DNA of 64,000 bases from an uncultured Collinsella sp. Its GTDB lineage: Bacteria; Actinomycetota; Coriobacteriia; Coriobacteriales; Coriobacteriaceae. The stretch is taken from the NCBI GenBank assembly GCA_900542165.1, contig UQMM01000009.1, forward strand, positions 1 through 64,000, in the 5' to 3' direction. The notes beneath the pieces were generated by a model. That model made no database searches, was not told where the DNA came from, and saw only the letters and a program-made list of their open reading frames with translations. Below, piece after piece: positions 1 to 10,143 of the stretch (the stretch's first letter is position 1; each line of letters starts with the position of its first letter). A program made the translations under genes and the position numbers.

Positions 1-156
1 GGCCGCGCGGCAAGGAGATATATTGCCAGACCGGAGGGGCCCCGTGGGCGGGAATCTGGGTGTACACATTTCCTACACATCTTTGAATCCGACTAACGTT
101 TGCCAGCCGTTACCTACCGCTCGCCGAGCATCTCTTTATATAAGGCAGTCTCATGG
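1..156. other. Left-edge stretch without a supported gene
   Basis: Nothing coding is supported here. The stretch lies downstream of the minus-strand phosphohexomutase and may hold its 3' end signals, but I see no clear hairpin with a U-tract. Confidence 0.4.
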
Positions 157-1557
157 TTAAAGCGGATACGTCCCCCTAGCTAAAGCACAGCCAGCATCGA
201 GCAACTCATCACGTTCTTCCACCGAGAACCCCTCGGCGTAGACGCGCACCACTGGTTCGGTCCCGCTAGGACGGACCAGCAGCCACGTGTCATCCTCGAA
301 TGCTAAACGCAAGCCATCCATATGACTAACGTTTTGCGGCACCTTGCCACAAATCGACTTGGGGTTTACGCCCGGCAGCAGGGTTCGTAACGTTTCGGCA
401 TCTTCGGCCTCAAGGCGCAAATCGCGTCGACCGTAACTCGTCTTACCAAAACTGTCCTCGAGTTGGTCGACCAGAACGCCCAAAGGCGCGTCCGTCTTTG
501 CCATAAGCTCACACAGAATCAGACAGGCGAGGATTCCATCGCGCTCGGGCATATGCGCGGCGATGCCGATACCACCGGCTTCTTCGCCGCCTATGAGGAC
601 GCCGCCCTTCTTCATCTCCGCCGCTATATATTTGAAACCGACTGGTTTGACGGTCACGCGGCAGCCAAGCGCCTCGGCAATGCGACGCACGAGCGTCGAG
701 CATGAAAGGTTGACGACGACGCGCCCCTCCAAGTTACGAAATTGAACTAAGTCGCCCAAAACGAGCGCCATGATCTGATGCGGATGTATATATCTTCCGC
801 GCTCGTCAACCGCGCCGATACGGTCGGCGTCGCCGTCGGTCACCAGGCCAGCGCAAGCTCCGTCCTCGATAACCGTGCGCTCGCAAGCGTCCACCCAAGG
901 CTCAACGGGGTCGGGGCAGATATCTTCTTGGTCAGACGCCTGCCCGGCGTGAATCTCGTGCACCTCAACGCCAAGCTCGCGCAGCAAGTCAGCTAGATAG
1001 CCCTGGGCTGCGCCGCCCATGGGATCAACAACCACGCGCAGGTGCGCGGCGCGGATGGCTTCGGCATCGACAAATGATGCCACCGCCTGCATATAGTCAG
1101 GAATGATATCCGCGGTGCGATATTGCCCCTCGATCCCCATTGGCTCGGGAGCCACGGTCTCTTCGAGCTCTTCGATGACATCCTGGTTGGCGGTCGAGCC
1201 GTCACCCATGCGAATCTTGAGGCACAGATAACCCTGCGGATGATGGGACCCCGTCACCATGAGCGCGCCGCACGCCTCACCGTCATAAGCCGCCGCCCAC
1301 GTAAGGGCAGGGGTCGGAACAGGTCGCGAAGCGAGCACGGCGTCCAGCCCGTGCGCTGCTAGCACGCCCGCCGCAAGCTCAGCGAACTCGCGCGCCAGAG
1401 GCCGGTTGTCGAACCCTATATATACCGTTTTGCCCGGATTGGTCTTTTGCCACAACTCGCCGACGGCGTCGGCGATACGGGCAACGTTATCGGCAGTGAA
1501 GTCCTCATCGACGCGAGCGCGCCAACCGTCAGTTCCAAAATGAATTATCGCGCACAC
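157..1557 (-). CDS. Phosphoglucomutase/phosphomannomutase family (alpha-D-phosphohexomutase)
   Basis: A cytoplasmic enzyme of the phosphohexomutase superfamily that interconverts hexose-1-phosphate and hexose-6-phosphate through a phosphoserine, feeding sugar nucleotide and glycogen pathways. The catalytic serine loop TGSHHP is at about residues 102-107, the Mg-binding loop DGDADR at about 241-246, the sugar-binding loop GGEEAGG at about 323-329, and the phosphate-binding RPSGTEP near the C-terminus. The four signature loops are in canonical order and the length (466 aa) is normal. I place the start at the GTG at 1557, which has AGGTG seven bases upstream and begins right before the conserved IIHFGTDGWR. 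The frame stays open to an ATG at 1641. Sugar specificity (glucose or mannose) cannot be read from the sequence. Confidence 0.9.
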   Translation of the reverse strand: MCAIIHFGTDGWRARVDEDFTADNVARIADAVGELWQKTNPGKTVYIGFDNRPLAREFAELAAGVLAAHGLDAVLASRPVPTPALTWAAAYDGEACGALMVTGSHHPQGYLCLKIRMGDGSTANQDVIEELEETVAPEPMGIEGQYRTADIIPDYMQAVASFVDAEAIRAAHLRVVVDPMGGAAQGYLADLLRELGVEVHEIHAGQASDQEDICPDPVEPWVDACERTVIEDGACAGLVTDGDADRIGAVDERGRYIHPHQIMALVLGDLVQFRNLEGRVVVNLSCSTLVRRIAEALGCRVTVKPVGFKYIAAEMKKGGVLIGGEEAGGIGIAAHMPERDGILACLILCELMAKTDAPLGVLVDQLEDSFGKTSYGRRDLRLEAEDAETLRTLLPGVNPKSICGKVPQNVSHMDGLRLAFEDDTWLLVRPSGTEPVVRVYAEGFSVEERDELLDAGCALARGTYPL

Positions 1558-1684
1558 GCGCAGACACCTCACAGTGTTTGGATCATGGTACGCATGCGGT
1601 ATACCCGCAACATGCACTCGGCAACCTGACGGCACCAGCATTCACCATTTGGGCAAATGCTGCCGAGGACATGCAAGCAATAAA

Positions 1685-1710
1685 AAAACCGCCCCGTATG
1701 GAGCGGTTTT
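1685..1710 (-). terminator. Intrinsic terminator after mmuM
   Basis: Read on the minus strand, a hairpin with arms AAAACCGCTC and GGGCGGTTTT (one mismatch) runs into a T-tract a few bases after the mmuM stop. It separates the dtxR-mmuM unit from the phosphohexomutase gene. Confidence 0.75.
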
Positions 1711-1715
1711 GCCCT

Positions 1716-2609
1716 TTATATATCGAGCGCCTCGGCCATCGCTGCCGTAGTGATTGCCGTGGTTCCGCAGCAACTGCCCACCATTGCGGCACCGGCATGT
1801 CTCCATTCGATGCATGCGCGCGCGAAAGCTTCGGGGTTCTCGTGCCATACGGGGCCATCCTGAGTCTGGACCGGATCGCCTACGTTGGGACGCACCGTGA
1901 CGGGAGTAGTCGCCGATGCAACCATCCTGGGCACCGCCGCGTTCGCGGCCGCAAGCGAACAGCAATTAACACCAATCGAGTTTGCGCCGTGTTTTTCGGC
2001 GTACAAAACGGCTGCCTCGATGTTGAGGCCATCGCCCAACAGGTCGCCTTTATCGTCAACGACAAAACTCACCAGAACAGGCATACCGTCGGCGGCATCT
2101 CGGGCACCGGCAAGCATGGGCTGCAAATTACGGATAGACGTCACCGTCTCGATCAGCAGACCGTCAACGCCGGCATTGAGCAAGGCGTGCGCCTGTTCGC
2201 GCGCAATGCCTCGGATTTCACGATACTCGGCAGAGTCCTCGGCAAACCACTCAATACCGATCGGGCCCATCGAGCCCAGCAGCAGCTGAGGGTGCGCCTG
2301 GCGGGCATCGTCGACGGCCCCGCGATTGACCTCCGCCACGGACGGCGCAATCTGGTCGTGCTTGAGGGCATAGCTCGATGCCTGAAAGGTGTTGGTAATG
2401 AGCACTTGCGCGCCAGCGGCGACATACAAGCGATGGATACGAGAAACGGTCTGCGGCTCCGCCAGATTCCAAAACGCCGGTGGAATGTCGGCGGCATCGT
2501 ACTCACTCAACAAAACACTGCCCATGGGGCCCTGCGCCAACAAGGTCTCGCTCGACAAGCGGCGCGCAAGTTCCTCGGCACCAAAGCGGTTGTAATAACT
2601 CGTATCCAT
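1716..2609 (-). CDS. mmuM: Homocysteine S-methyltransferase (MmuM type)
   Basis: A cytoplasmic zinc enzyme that methylates homocysteine to methionine, in this family usually from S-methylmethionine or S-adenosylmethionine. The protein (297 aa) carries the three zinc-ligand cysteines of the pfam02574 family: one in GVNCC near residue 225 and the pair in GSCCGTT near the C-terminus. An early GPMGSVLL segment matches the N-terminal barrel strand. The gene starts 10 bases after the stop of the DtxR-type regulator, so the two are probably co-transcribed, which ties methionine synthesis to metal status. A terminator follows directly. The family is certain; the methyl donor is inferred from homology only. 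Confidence 0.88.
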   Translation of the reverse strand: MDTSYYNRFGAEELARRLSSETLLAQGPMGSVLLSEYDAADIPPAFWNLAEPQTVSRIHRLYVAAGAQVLITNTFQASSYALKHDQIAPSVAEVNRGAVDDARQAHPQLLLGSMGPIGIEWFAEDSAEYREIRGIAREQAHALLNAGVDGLLIETVTSIRNLQPMLAGARDAADGMPVLVSFVVDDKGDLLGDGLNIEAAVLYAEKHGANSIGVNCCSLAAANAAVPRMVASATTPVTVRPNVGDPVQTQDGPVWHENPEAFARACIEWRHAGAAMVGSCCGTTAITTAAMAEALDI

Positions 2610-2619
2610 ATATATCCCG

Positions 2620-3042
2620 CTATTCCTCGACGCTGATTCCCTGCTTTTCGAGATAGGCGAGCCAGCGGCTCATCGTGTCCTCGGATAGCGCATGCTCCAT
2701 CATGCAGGCCTCGGAATCGGCTCGCTCAAATTCGACACCGAGCTCCTGAACCAAAAACGTGCGGATGAGGCGATGACGGTACCAGATAGCCGTGCCAACC
2801 TCGCGGCCGCGATCGGTCAGGACTACCTTGCCGTAGTGCGATTGCTCGACAAGCTCGGATGCCTTGAGCGCCGAAACCGCTTTATTGACCGATGCCTTGG
2901 AGACGCCAAGGCGCTGCGCGATGTCGACCGATCGCACACCGTTGGTTTCCCCCTCTTCGCTTTCAATGCGAACCATGCACTCCAAGTAGTCTTCGTTCGC
3001 CACCGTCAGATGTAGTTCGCGCGAGCTAATTGTCGTATCCAT
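2620..3042 (-). CDS. DtxR/MntR-family metal-dependent transcriptional repressor
   Basis: A 140-residue regulator with an N-terminal winged helix-turn-helix (DIAQRLGVSKASVNKAVSAL, residues 40-59) and the DtxR dimerisation/metal domain. There is no C-terminal SH3 domain, as in MntR. Apparent metal ligands are D18, E21, H90, C113, E116 and H117. D18 sits where MntR has Asp8 (DtxR has Met10), while C113 sits where DtxR has Cys102 (MntR has Glu99), so metal preference is not obvious. The acid expected four residues after H90 is R94. I chose ATG 3042 (GGAAG just upstream) over an upstream ATG at 3063. The next gene downstream is mmuM. Confidence 0.85.
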   Translation of the reverse strand: MDTTISSRELHLTVANEDYLECMVRIESEEGETNGVRSVDIAQRLGVSKASVNKAVSALKASELVEQSHYGKVVLTDRGREVGTAIWYRHRLIRTFLVQELGVEFERADSEACMMEHALSEDTMSRWLAYLEKQGISVEE

Positions 3043-3073
3043 GATCTTCCGTCCCTTCTGCATTCAATGGCTG

Positions 3074-3115
3074 ATTCTACCCCATCCAAGCGTCGCGGTA
3101 TGCCGTGGCATACCG
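3074..3115 (-). promoter_or_regulatory. Probable dtxR promoter with a 20-bp palindromic operator
   Basis: In the gap between divergent dtxR and pepT, a perfect inverted repeat CGGTATGCC-GT-GGCATACCG lies at 3096-3115. On the minus strand a TAGAAT -10 box is at 3074-3079, and the -35 position falls inside the palindrome. This geometry suits a repressor site controlling dtxR, pepT or both. The motif does not look like the classic DtxR box, so the binding protein is unknown. Confidence 0.5.
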
Positions 3116-3162
3116 TGCTAGAGTTCTTGTTGCACACGACGACCAAGATTGGAGCGGTCTTT

Positions 3163-4410
3163 ATGGAAAACACCACCACGAACCCCGATGTCCTCGAGCG
3201 CTTTTTGCGCTACGTCCAGATCAACACGCAGTCCGAGGATGCAAACTGCGACCAGGTACCCTCGAGCGCCGTTCAGTTTGACCTTGCCAACGTGCTGGCT
3301 AAAGAGCTGCGCGAGCTTGGTGCGGAAGATGCCCACGTGACCGAGCACGCCTATGTCTGCGCGCATATCCCCGCAAGTGCGGGCGCTGAGGACAAGCCCG
3401 CCCTGGGCCTGATTGCCCATCTCGACACCACCGAAGTTGCACCGGGCGCCGGCGTGAAGCCGCGCATCGTACACTACGAAGGCGGCGACCTGGTCTGTGG
3501 CACGGTTGACGGTAAGCCCGTTGCCATGAGTACCGCCAAGCTTCCCGCCCTGAACGACCTCGCGGGTGAGGACTTGGTCTGCAGCGATGGCACCACGCTG
3601 CTGGGCGCAGACGACAAGGCAGGCGTCGCCGAGATCATGTCGCTTGTCGCGCGTATCGCTCAGGACCCTTCTCTGCCCCATCCCGCACTCGGCATTTGCT
3701 TCTGCCCTGACGAGGAGATCGGCCACGGAGCCGAGCTGTTGGATATCGATACCTTTGGCTGCAAGTACGCCTACACGGTCGACGGCGGCCCCATCGGCGA
3801 GCTGGAGTGGGAGTGCTTTAACGCCGCCGAGGTGACCGTCCGCTTTGAGGGCCAGTCCATCCACCCGGGCGACGCCAAAGGCCGTATGGTCAACGCAGGC
3901 AATCTGTTCTGCGACTTCAACGCGTTGCTCCCCTACGTGCAGCGCCCGGAGTATACGGAAGGCTACGAGGGCTTTTATCACCTTGAGGGTGTATCTGCGA
4001 CCGTCGATCACGCCACAGCGCGCTATATCGTCCGCGACCATGACGCCGCCAAGTTCCAGCAGAAACTCGACCTTATTGATGCCGCCGCCTCGATGCTCAA
4101 CCAGCGTCTGGGTGAGGAGCGCGTGACGGTCGAGATTAAGCAGCAGTATCGAAATATGGCCGAGATCGTTCGTGACTATCCCGAGCTTATTGATGTTGCC
4201 AAGGAAGCCTACCTTGCCTGCGGCGTTGAGCCCCAAGTACTGCCAATTCGTGGCGGCACCGACGGCGCTCAGCTGTCGTTCCGCGGTCTGCCCTGCCCCA
4301 ACCTTTCCACCGGTGGCTATTGCTACCACGGCGTCAACGAGTTTGTCCCGGTCAGTTCGCTCGTCAAGATGACCGACGTGCTCCAGGAGCTCGTCGCCCG
4401 CTTTGCATAA
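3163..4410 (+). CDS. pepT: Peptidase T (aminotripeptidase, M20B)
   Basis: A cytoplasmic dinuclear zinc aminopeptidase that removes the N-terminal residue from tripeptides. The 415-residue protein has the M20 set: HLDTTE (metal His and catalytic Asp) near residue 85, GADDKAG bridging Asp near 147, the catalytic/metal pair DEEIGHG near 184, TVDGG, and the late RGGTDGAQLS. PepT-specific features are the NALLPYVQRPEYTEGYEGFY region and the length. The start at ATG 3163 is preceded by GGAG; the frame is open upstream to 3067, but that would add an unlikely 32-residue tail. The gene is transcribed away from dtxR and ends at a strong terminator. Confidence 0.93.
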   Translation: MENTTTNPDVLERFLRYVQINTQSEDANCDQVPSSAVQFDLANVLAKELRELGAEDAHVTEHAYVCAHIPASAGAEDKPALGLIAHLDTTEVAPGAGVKPRIVHYEGGDLVCGTVDGKPVAMSTAKLPALNDLAGEDLVCSDGTTLLGADDKAGVAEIMSLVARIAQDPSLPHPALGICFCPDEEIGHGAELLDIDTFGCKYAYTVDGGPIGELEWECFNAAEVTVRFEGQSIHPGDAKGRMVNAGNLFCDFNALLPYVQRPEYTEGYEGFYHLEGVSATVDHATARYIVRDHDAAKFQQKLDLIDAAASMLNQRLGEERVTVEIKQQYRNMAEIVRDYPELIDVAKEAYLACGVEPQVLPIRGGTDGAQLSFRGLPCPNLSTGGYCYHGVNEFVPVSSLVKMTDVLQELVARFA

Positions 4411-4434
4411 GGAACTCGAACAATCTAGGTAAGC

Positions 4435-4476
4435 AAAACCGCCCCGTCCTCAAAAACCGAGAACGGGGCGGTTTTT
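4435..4476 (+). terminator. Intrinsic terminator after pepT
   Basis: A perfect 13-bp inverted repeat, AAAACCGCCCCGT (4435-4447) and ACGGGGCGGTTTT (4463-4475), with T residues after it. It ends pepT. Confidence 0.85.
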
Positions 4477-4500
4477 GGTGCAAGGGGAGTAGTCAGCACC

Positions 4501-4664
4501 GCAGGTTGAGCCAATGTCAGCGAGCGACGTCCAAGGCGAACAAGTTGGCATGAAAAAGGCAGGGCATTGACCTTCTGGTCATGCCCTGCCTTTTGAATGA
4601 CAAATTGCCGCCTTGGGCGGCGCGCAGCGTCGAGCCGTTACGGCGTTTGGTAAAACGCCGTAAC
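4501..4664. repeat. Family A structured intergenic element, copy A1
   Basis: The gap 4411-4759 contains no gene; it holds the pepT terminator and this element. The element is a long extended hairpin: outer arms CCAAGGCG and CGCCTTGG, a middle helix GTTGGCAT with ATGACAAAT, and an inner 14-bp helix AAAAGGCAGGGCAT with ATGCCCTGCCTTTT. A conserved linker GCAGCGTCGAGC follows, then a second hairpin GTTACGGCGTTT-GGTA-AAACGCCGTAAC at 4637-4664. Six T residues follow, so on the plus strand it could terminate transcription. Related copies are at 4694, 20231, 26209 and 31929. Confidence 0.8.
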
Positions 4665-4693
4665 TTTTTTGATCATGCCGCCGAAGTTGAAAG

Positions 4694-4759
4694 GCAGATT
4701 GCCACTCTGGCGGGTTTGCAGCGTCAACTGGTTACGCGGGCTGGTAAGCCCGCGTAACC
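4694..4759. repeat. Family A element, partial copy A1b, abutting the LCP gene stop
   Basis: Only the 3' half of family A is present: CAGATTGCC, the GTTTGCAGCGTC linker, and a final perfect 13-bp hairpin at 4730-4759 with arms GGTTACGCGGGCT and AGCCCGCGTAACC around a GGTA loop. The stem sequence differs from copy A1 at many positions but pairing is kept. The hairpin ends exactly where the stop codon of the minus-strand LCP gene begins, so on that strand it is the first structure of the 3' untranslated region. Confidence 0.75.
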
Positions 4760-5995
4760 CTAGTAGTTAGCTTCGTAGCCGTTGCCGTCGCCGGTGGGCT
4801 CTTCGTAGTAGTCCGAATCGCTCGAATCGCTTGAGTCATCGGAATCGTCAGAGCTGACCGATGAGGTTGCGGTACCGTTTGCGTAGTCGTCAGACGTGTT
4901 GTTGTTCAGGTCGCCGATCGTAGAGCTGGAACCGTCGGAAAGACCCATGGTGTTGGGACCCTTGGGATCCTTGCCAGCCTCGACGCGCTCCATCATTTCC
5001 TTGAGCTCGTCCTCGTAGACAAAGACGTAGCTCACACCGTCGATCATGGTGCTGTCGTCGGCGTACGAAGGCAGGTTGGCCGAGTAGATACCGTCGACAT
5101 CCATACCGCGCATGGCGTTGACCGTAGCCACGATATCCTGAACGCTCATATCGGTTACGAGCATATCGGACAGCGAATTAACCAGGCCAAAGATCTTCGT
5201 GGCATCGAAGTTATTGAGAATCTGGTTGGCAAGGGCGCCAAGCACCTGACGCTGGTGGCGCATGCGCGTGTAATCGCCGTCGGCATAGGTGTAGCGGCAG
5301 CGGGCATAGGTAAGGGCGGTGGCACCGTCCATATGCTGCTGGCCAGCGGTAATCTTAATATCCAGGTGCTCGGGGTCGTCAACATCATCGGTTGCGTTAA
5401 TGTCGATACCGCCAACCGAATCAATCAGCGCCTGCATACCGTCGAAGCTGACCTCGGCATAGTGGGAAATCTGAACACCGCACAGCTCGTTGACCGCCTC
5501 GACCATGGCCTCGGCGCCGCCAACGGTATGGCAGGCGTTGATCTTCATGGTCTCGCCCTTGTACTCGACCTTGGTGTCGCGCGGAACGGAAATGAGCGTC
5601 GCCTGCTTTTGCGTGGGGTCGATGCGTGCCAGGATAATCGAGTCGGCACGATACGTATCCTCGCCCGGACGGCCGTCGGTGCCAAGAAGCAGCACGTAGA
5701 ACGGATCCTTTGCCTCATCGGTGTCAACCAGAACCCGACGCAGATTGTCGGTAATGACATTAGAATCGCCGAGCTTGCCCATAATGGTGGCAAACCACAG
5801 GCCGGCAGCGGTAGTGGCACTCAGCAGCACGCCAAGCACGACAATGAGCGCGACGTGACGAATCGTGTGGCTACGACGACGTTGACGAGCGCGCTCGGAA
5901 TAGCGAGCCACGTTATCGCGACTGTAGATCTTGGCCTGCGCACCAGTTGAGGGTCTTCGGGCGGTGGTATCCGCGAGGGGCTTTTTATTAAACAT
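4760..5995 (-). CDS. LytR-CpsA-Psr (LCP) family cell-wall glycopolymer ligase
   Basis: A membrane-anchored phosphotransferase of the family that attaches teichoic acid, capsule or arabinogalactan-type polymers to peptidoglycan. The 411-residue protein has a basic cytoplasmic head (residues 1-45), one membrane helix (about 47-72), then an extracellular LCP domain with LLGTDGRPGE, SIILARIDP, the pyrophosphate-contacting VPRDTKV and a YARCRYTYADGDYTRMRHQR block holding the conserved arginines. The C-terminal 60 residues are low-complexity Ser/Asp and acidic. Its start lies 12 bases after the murA stop, so it is probably co-transcribed with murA. A TTG at 6001 in the same frame is an alternative start. 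Confidence 0.9.
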   Translation of the reverse strand: MFNKKPLADTTARRPSTGAQAKIYSRDNVARYSERARQRRRSHTIRHVALIVVLGVLLSATTAAGLWFATIMGKLGDSNVITDNLRRVLVDTDEAKDPFYVLLLGTDGRPGEDTYRADSIILARIDPTQKQATLISVPRDTKVEYKGETMKINACHTVGGAEAMVEAVNELCGVQISHYAEVSFDGMQALIDSVGGIDINATDDVDDPEHLDIKITAGQQHMDGATALTYARCRYTYADGDYTRMRHQRQVLGALANQILNNFDATKIFGLVNSLSDMLVTDMSVQDIVATVNAMRGMDVDGIYSANLPSYADDSTMIDGVSYVFVYEDELKEMMERVEAGKDPKGPNTMGLSDGSSSTIGDLNNNTSDDYANGTATSSVSSDDSDDSSDSSDSDYYEEPTGDGNGYEANY

Positions 5996-6007
5996 AGGCA
6001 ACCTGTA

Positions 6008-7291
6008 TTAGTAGATGACGGGATCGGGGACGGTAGCATGCTCGACATGCGCGTCGAGCGCCTGCAGCTTTTCGACAAACTGCTCGTAGCCGCGCTTGAT
6101 GTGATGGATAGCCGAAACCTCGGTCGTCCCGTCGGCGATCAAGCCCGCTACGACGAGGGCCGCTCCGCCACGCAGATCGGGCGAGGTAACCTGTGCGCCC
6201 GAGAAGCCCTTGACGCCATGAATCATGGCATGATGACTCTCGATACGAATGTCGGCACCCATGCGCACCAGCTCAGAGGCAAACATAAAGCGATTCTCGA
6301 AGATGTTCTCGGTAATAACGGAACTGCCGTCGGCAAGGGCGGAGAGTACCATAATCTGCGCCTGCATGTCCGTCGGGAAGCCGGGGAACGGAAGCGTCTG
6401 GATGTCGACCGGCTTGATACGCTCGGCACGGTTCACATGGACACCATCCTCGACGCGCTCGCAATCGATACCCATGAGCTCCATCTTCTTGAGCACCATG
6501 CCCAAGTGAATGGGGCAAAAGCCCGTGACATCGACACCGCGATCGTCGGCCATCAACGCACCGGCAACGATAAAGGTACCGGCCTCGATGCGGTCGCCTA
6601 CCACGCGATGGGTAACAGGATGGAGCTCTTCCACGCCTTCGATAGTCACGACGGGCGTGCCGGCGCCAACAATCTTGGCGCCCATCTCGTTGAGCATGTT
6701 GGCGAGATCGACAATCTCGGGCTCGCGGGCGGCATTGTCGATAACCGTGGTGCCCTGTGCGCGCACAGAGGCCATGATGAGGTTCTCGGTCGCACCGACG
6801 CTGGCGAACTCGAGCGTGACGGTGGTACCGCGCAGACCTTGGGGCGCATTGGCGTTGATGTAACCGTGGGCGGTATCAAACTCAACGCCCAGGGCCTCGA
6901 GACCCAGAATGTGCATATCGATCTTGCGAGCACCCAGGTTGCAGCCGCCCGGCATGGCAATCTTGGCGCGATGGAAGCGGCCCAGCAGGGGTCCCATGAC
7001 GGCGGTGGAAGCACGCATCTTGGCAACGAGCTCGTAGGGGGCCTCCCAAGAATCGACCTGAGAGGTATCAATCTCGAGCGTGTGCTCGTCGAGAACATCG
7101 ATCGTAGCGCCCATGCCCTTGAGCACCTTGCCCATCACGTGAACATCGGAAATATCGGGCACGTTCTGCAGCGTCGTCTTGCCCGGCGCCAGAAGCGTTG
7201 CCGCCATGAGTTTGAGCGCGGAGTTCTTGGCACCCGAGACGGGCACGGAGCCTCCGATGGCGTGGCCACCCTCAACGCGAATAATATCCAA
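6008..7291 (-). CDS. murA: UDP-N-acetylglucosamine 1-carboxyvinyltransferase
   Basis: It catalyses the first committed step of peptidoglycan synthesis, transferring enolpyruvate from PEP to UDP-GlcNAc in the cytoplasm. The 427-residue length is standard. The KNSALKLMAATLL start region holds the conserved Lys22/Asn23 equivalent, and the PGGCNLGARKID loop holds the active-site cysteine attacked by fosfomycin, so it is the Cys form. FPTDMQAQ near residue 305 holds the catalytic Asp. The start codon is TTG at 7291 with AAAGGG upstream. The gene lies just after the ATP synthase terminator, so it is fed by readthrough or by its own promoter in the 88-base gap. Confidence 0.95.
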   Translation of the reverse strand: MDIIRVEGGHAIGGSVPVSGAKNSALKLMAATLLAPGKTTLQNVPDISDVHVMGKVLKGMGATIDVLDEHTLEIDTSQVDSWEAPYELVAKMRASTAVMGPLLGRFHRAKIAMPGGCNLGARKIDMHILGLEALGVEFDTAHGYINANAPQGLRGTTVTLEFASVGATENLIMASVRAQGTTVIDNAAREPEIVDLANMLNEMGAKIVGAGTPVVTIEGVEELHPVTHRVVGDRIEAGTFIVAGALMADDRGVDVTGFCPIHLGMVLKKMELMGIDCERVEDGVHVNRAERIKPVDIQTLPFPGFPTDMQAQIMVLSALADGSSVITENIFENRFMFASELVRMGADIRIESHHAMIHGVKGFSGAQVTSPDLRGGAALVVAGLIADGTTEVSAIHHIKRGYEQFVEKLQALDAHVEHATVPDPVIY

Positions 7292-7301
7292 GGTCTACCC
7301 T

Positions 7302-7343
7302 TTCAAAAAGCATGCCCGGGGTGGCTGGGCCATCCCGGGCATG
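7302..7343 (-). terminator. Intrinsic terminator of the ATP synthase operon
   Basis: Perfect 10-bp arms CATGCCCGGG (7311-7320 and 7334-7343 on opposite strands), extended by a GGCC-type inner helix, are followed on the minus strand by CTTTTTG. It lies between atpC and murA. Confidence 0.85.
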
Positions 7344-7379
7344 ATGTGTTCGCAAATGGTCGAACGCTAAATCGTTTGA

Positions 7380-7772
7380 CTATTGGGCAAGCTTGAGCTT
7401 ACACCATGCGATTTCATTATAGAGGTAGGCGCGGCGTGCATCATCCTCCGACAAATTACCCAGCTTCTCTTCAAAACCTTGAATATCAGCTTTAAGCTTG
7501 TCGGCATCGACGGTCGCCAAATCGCAAGCGCGCTCGGCGAGAACGGTCACGACATCGTCCGCAACCTGGGCATAGCCGCCGGCCACGGCAAACGTGTGGT
7601 CGACAGTGCCCATGGCCTTATCGGAAACGCGAACGTAACCGCGGTCGATCGTGCAGATCTCGCTGGAGTGAGCAGGCAGAACGCCAAACTCGCCATCCGT
7701 GGACGGAATCGACACAAACGCAGCGTCGCCCTCATAGGCGCAGCTCACGGGGCACACGATGCGGATACGCAT
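7380..7772 (-). CDS. atpC: F1Fo ATP synthase epsilon subunit
   Basis: The central-stalk subunit of F1, which couples rotation and inhibits ATP hydrolysis. The 130-residue protein has the N-terminal beta-sandwich (VCPVSCAYEGDAAFVSIPSTDGEFG, with the typical GEFGVLPAHS turn at about 25-34) and a short C-terminal helical hairpin rich in acidic residues. It starts three bases after the atpD stop and is the last atp gene. Confidence 0.95.
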   Translation of the reverse strand: MRIRIVCPVSCAYEGDAAFVSIPSTDGEFGVLPAHSSEICTIDRGYVRVSDKAMGTVDHTFAVAGGYAQVADDVVTVLAERACDLATVDADKLKADIQGFEEKLGNLSEDDARRAYLYNEIAWCKLKLAQ

Positions 7773-7775
7773 AAC

Positions 7776-10138
<2,363 letters not shown>

Positions 10139-10143
10139 GGGGC

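Noticed and set aside
1578..2636. A 352-codon plus-strand frame opposite mmuM
   Set aside because: A shadow of mmuM; zinc-ligand motifs lie on the minus strand.
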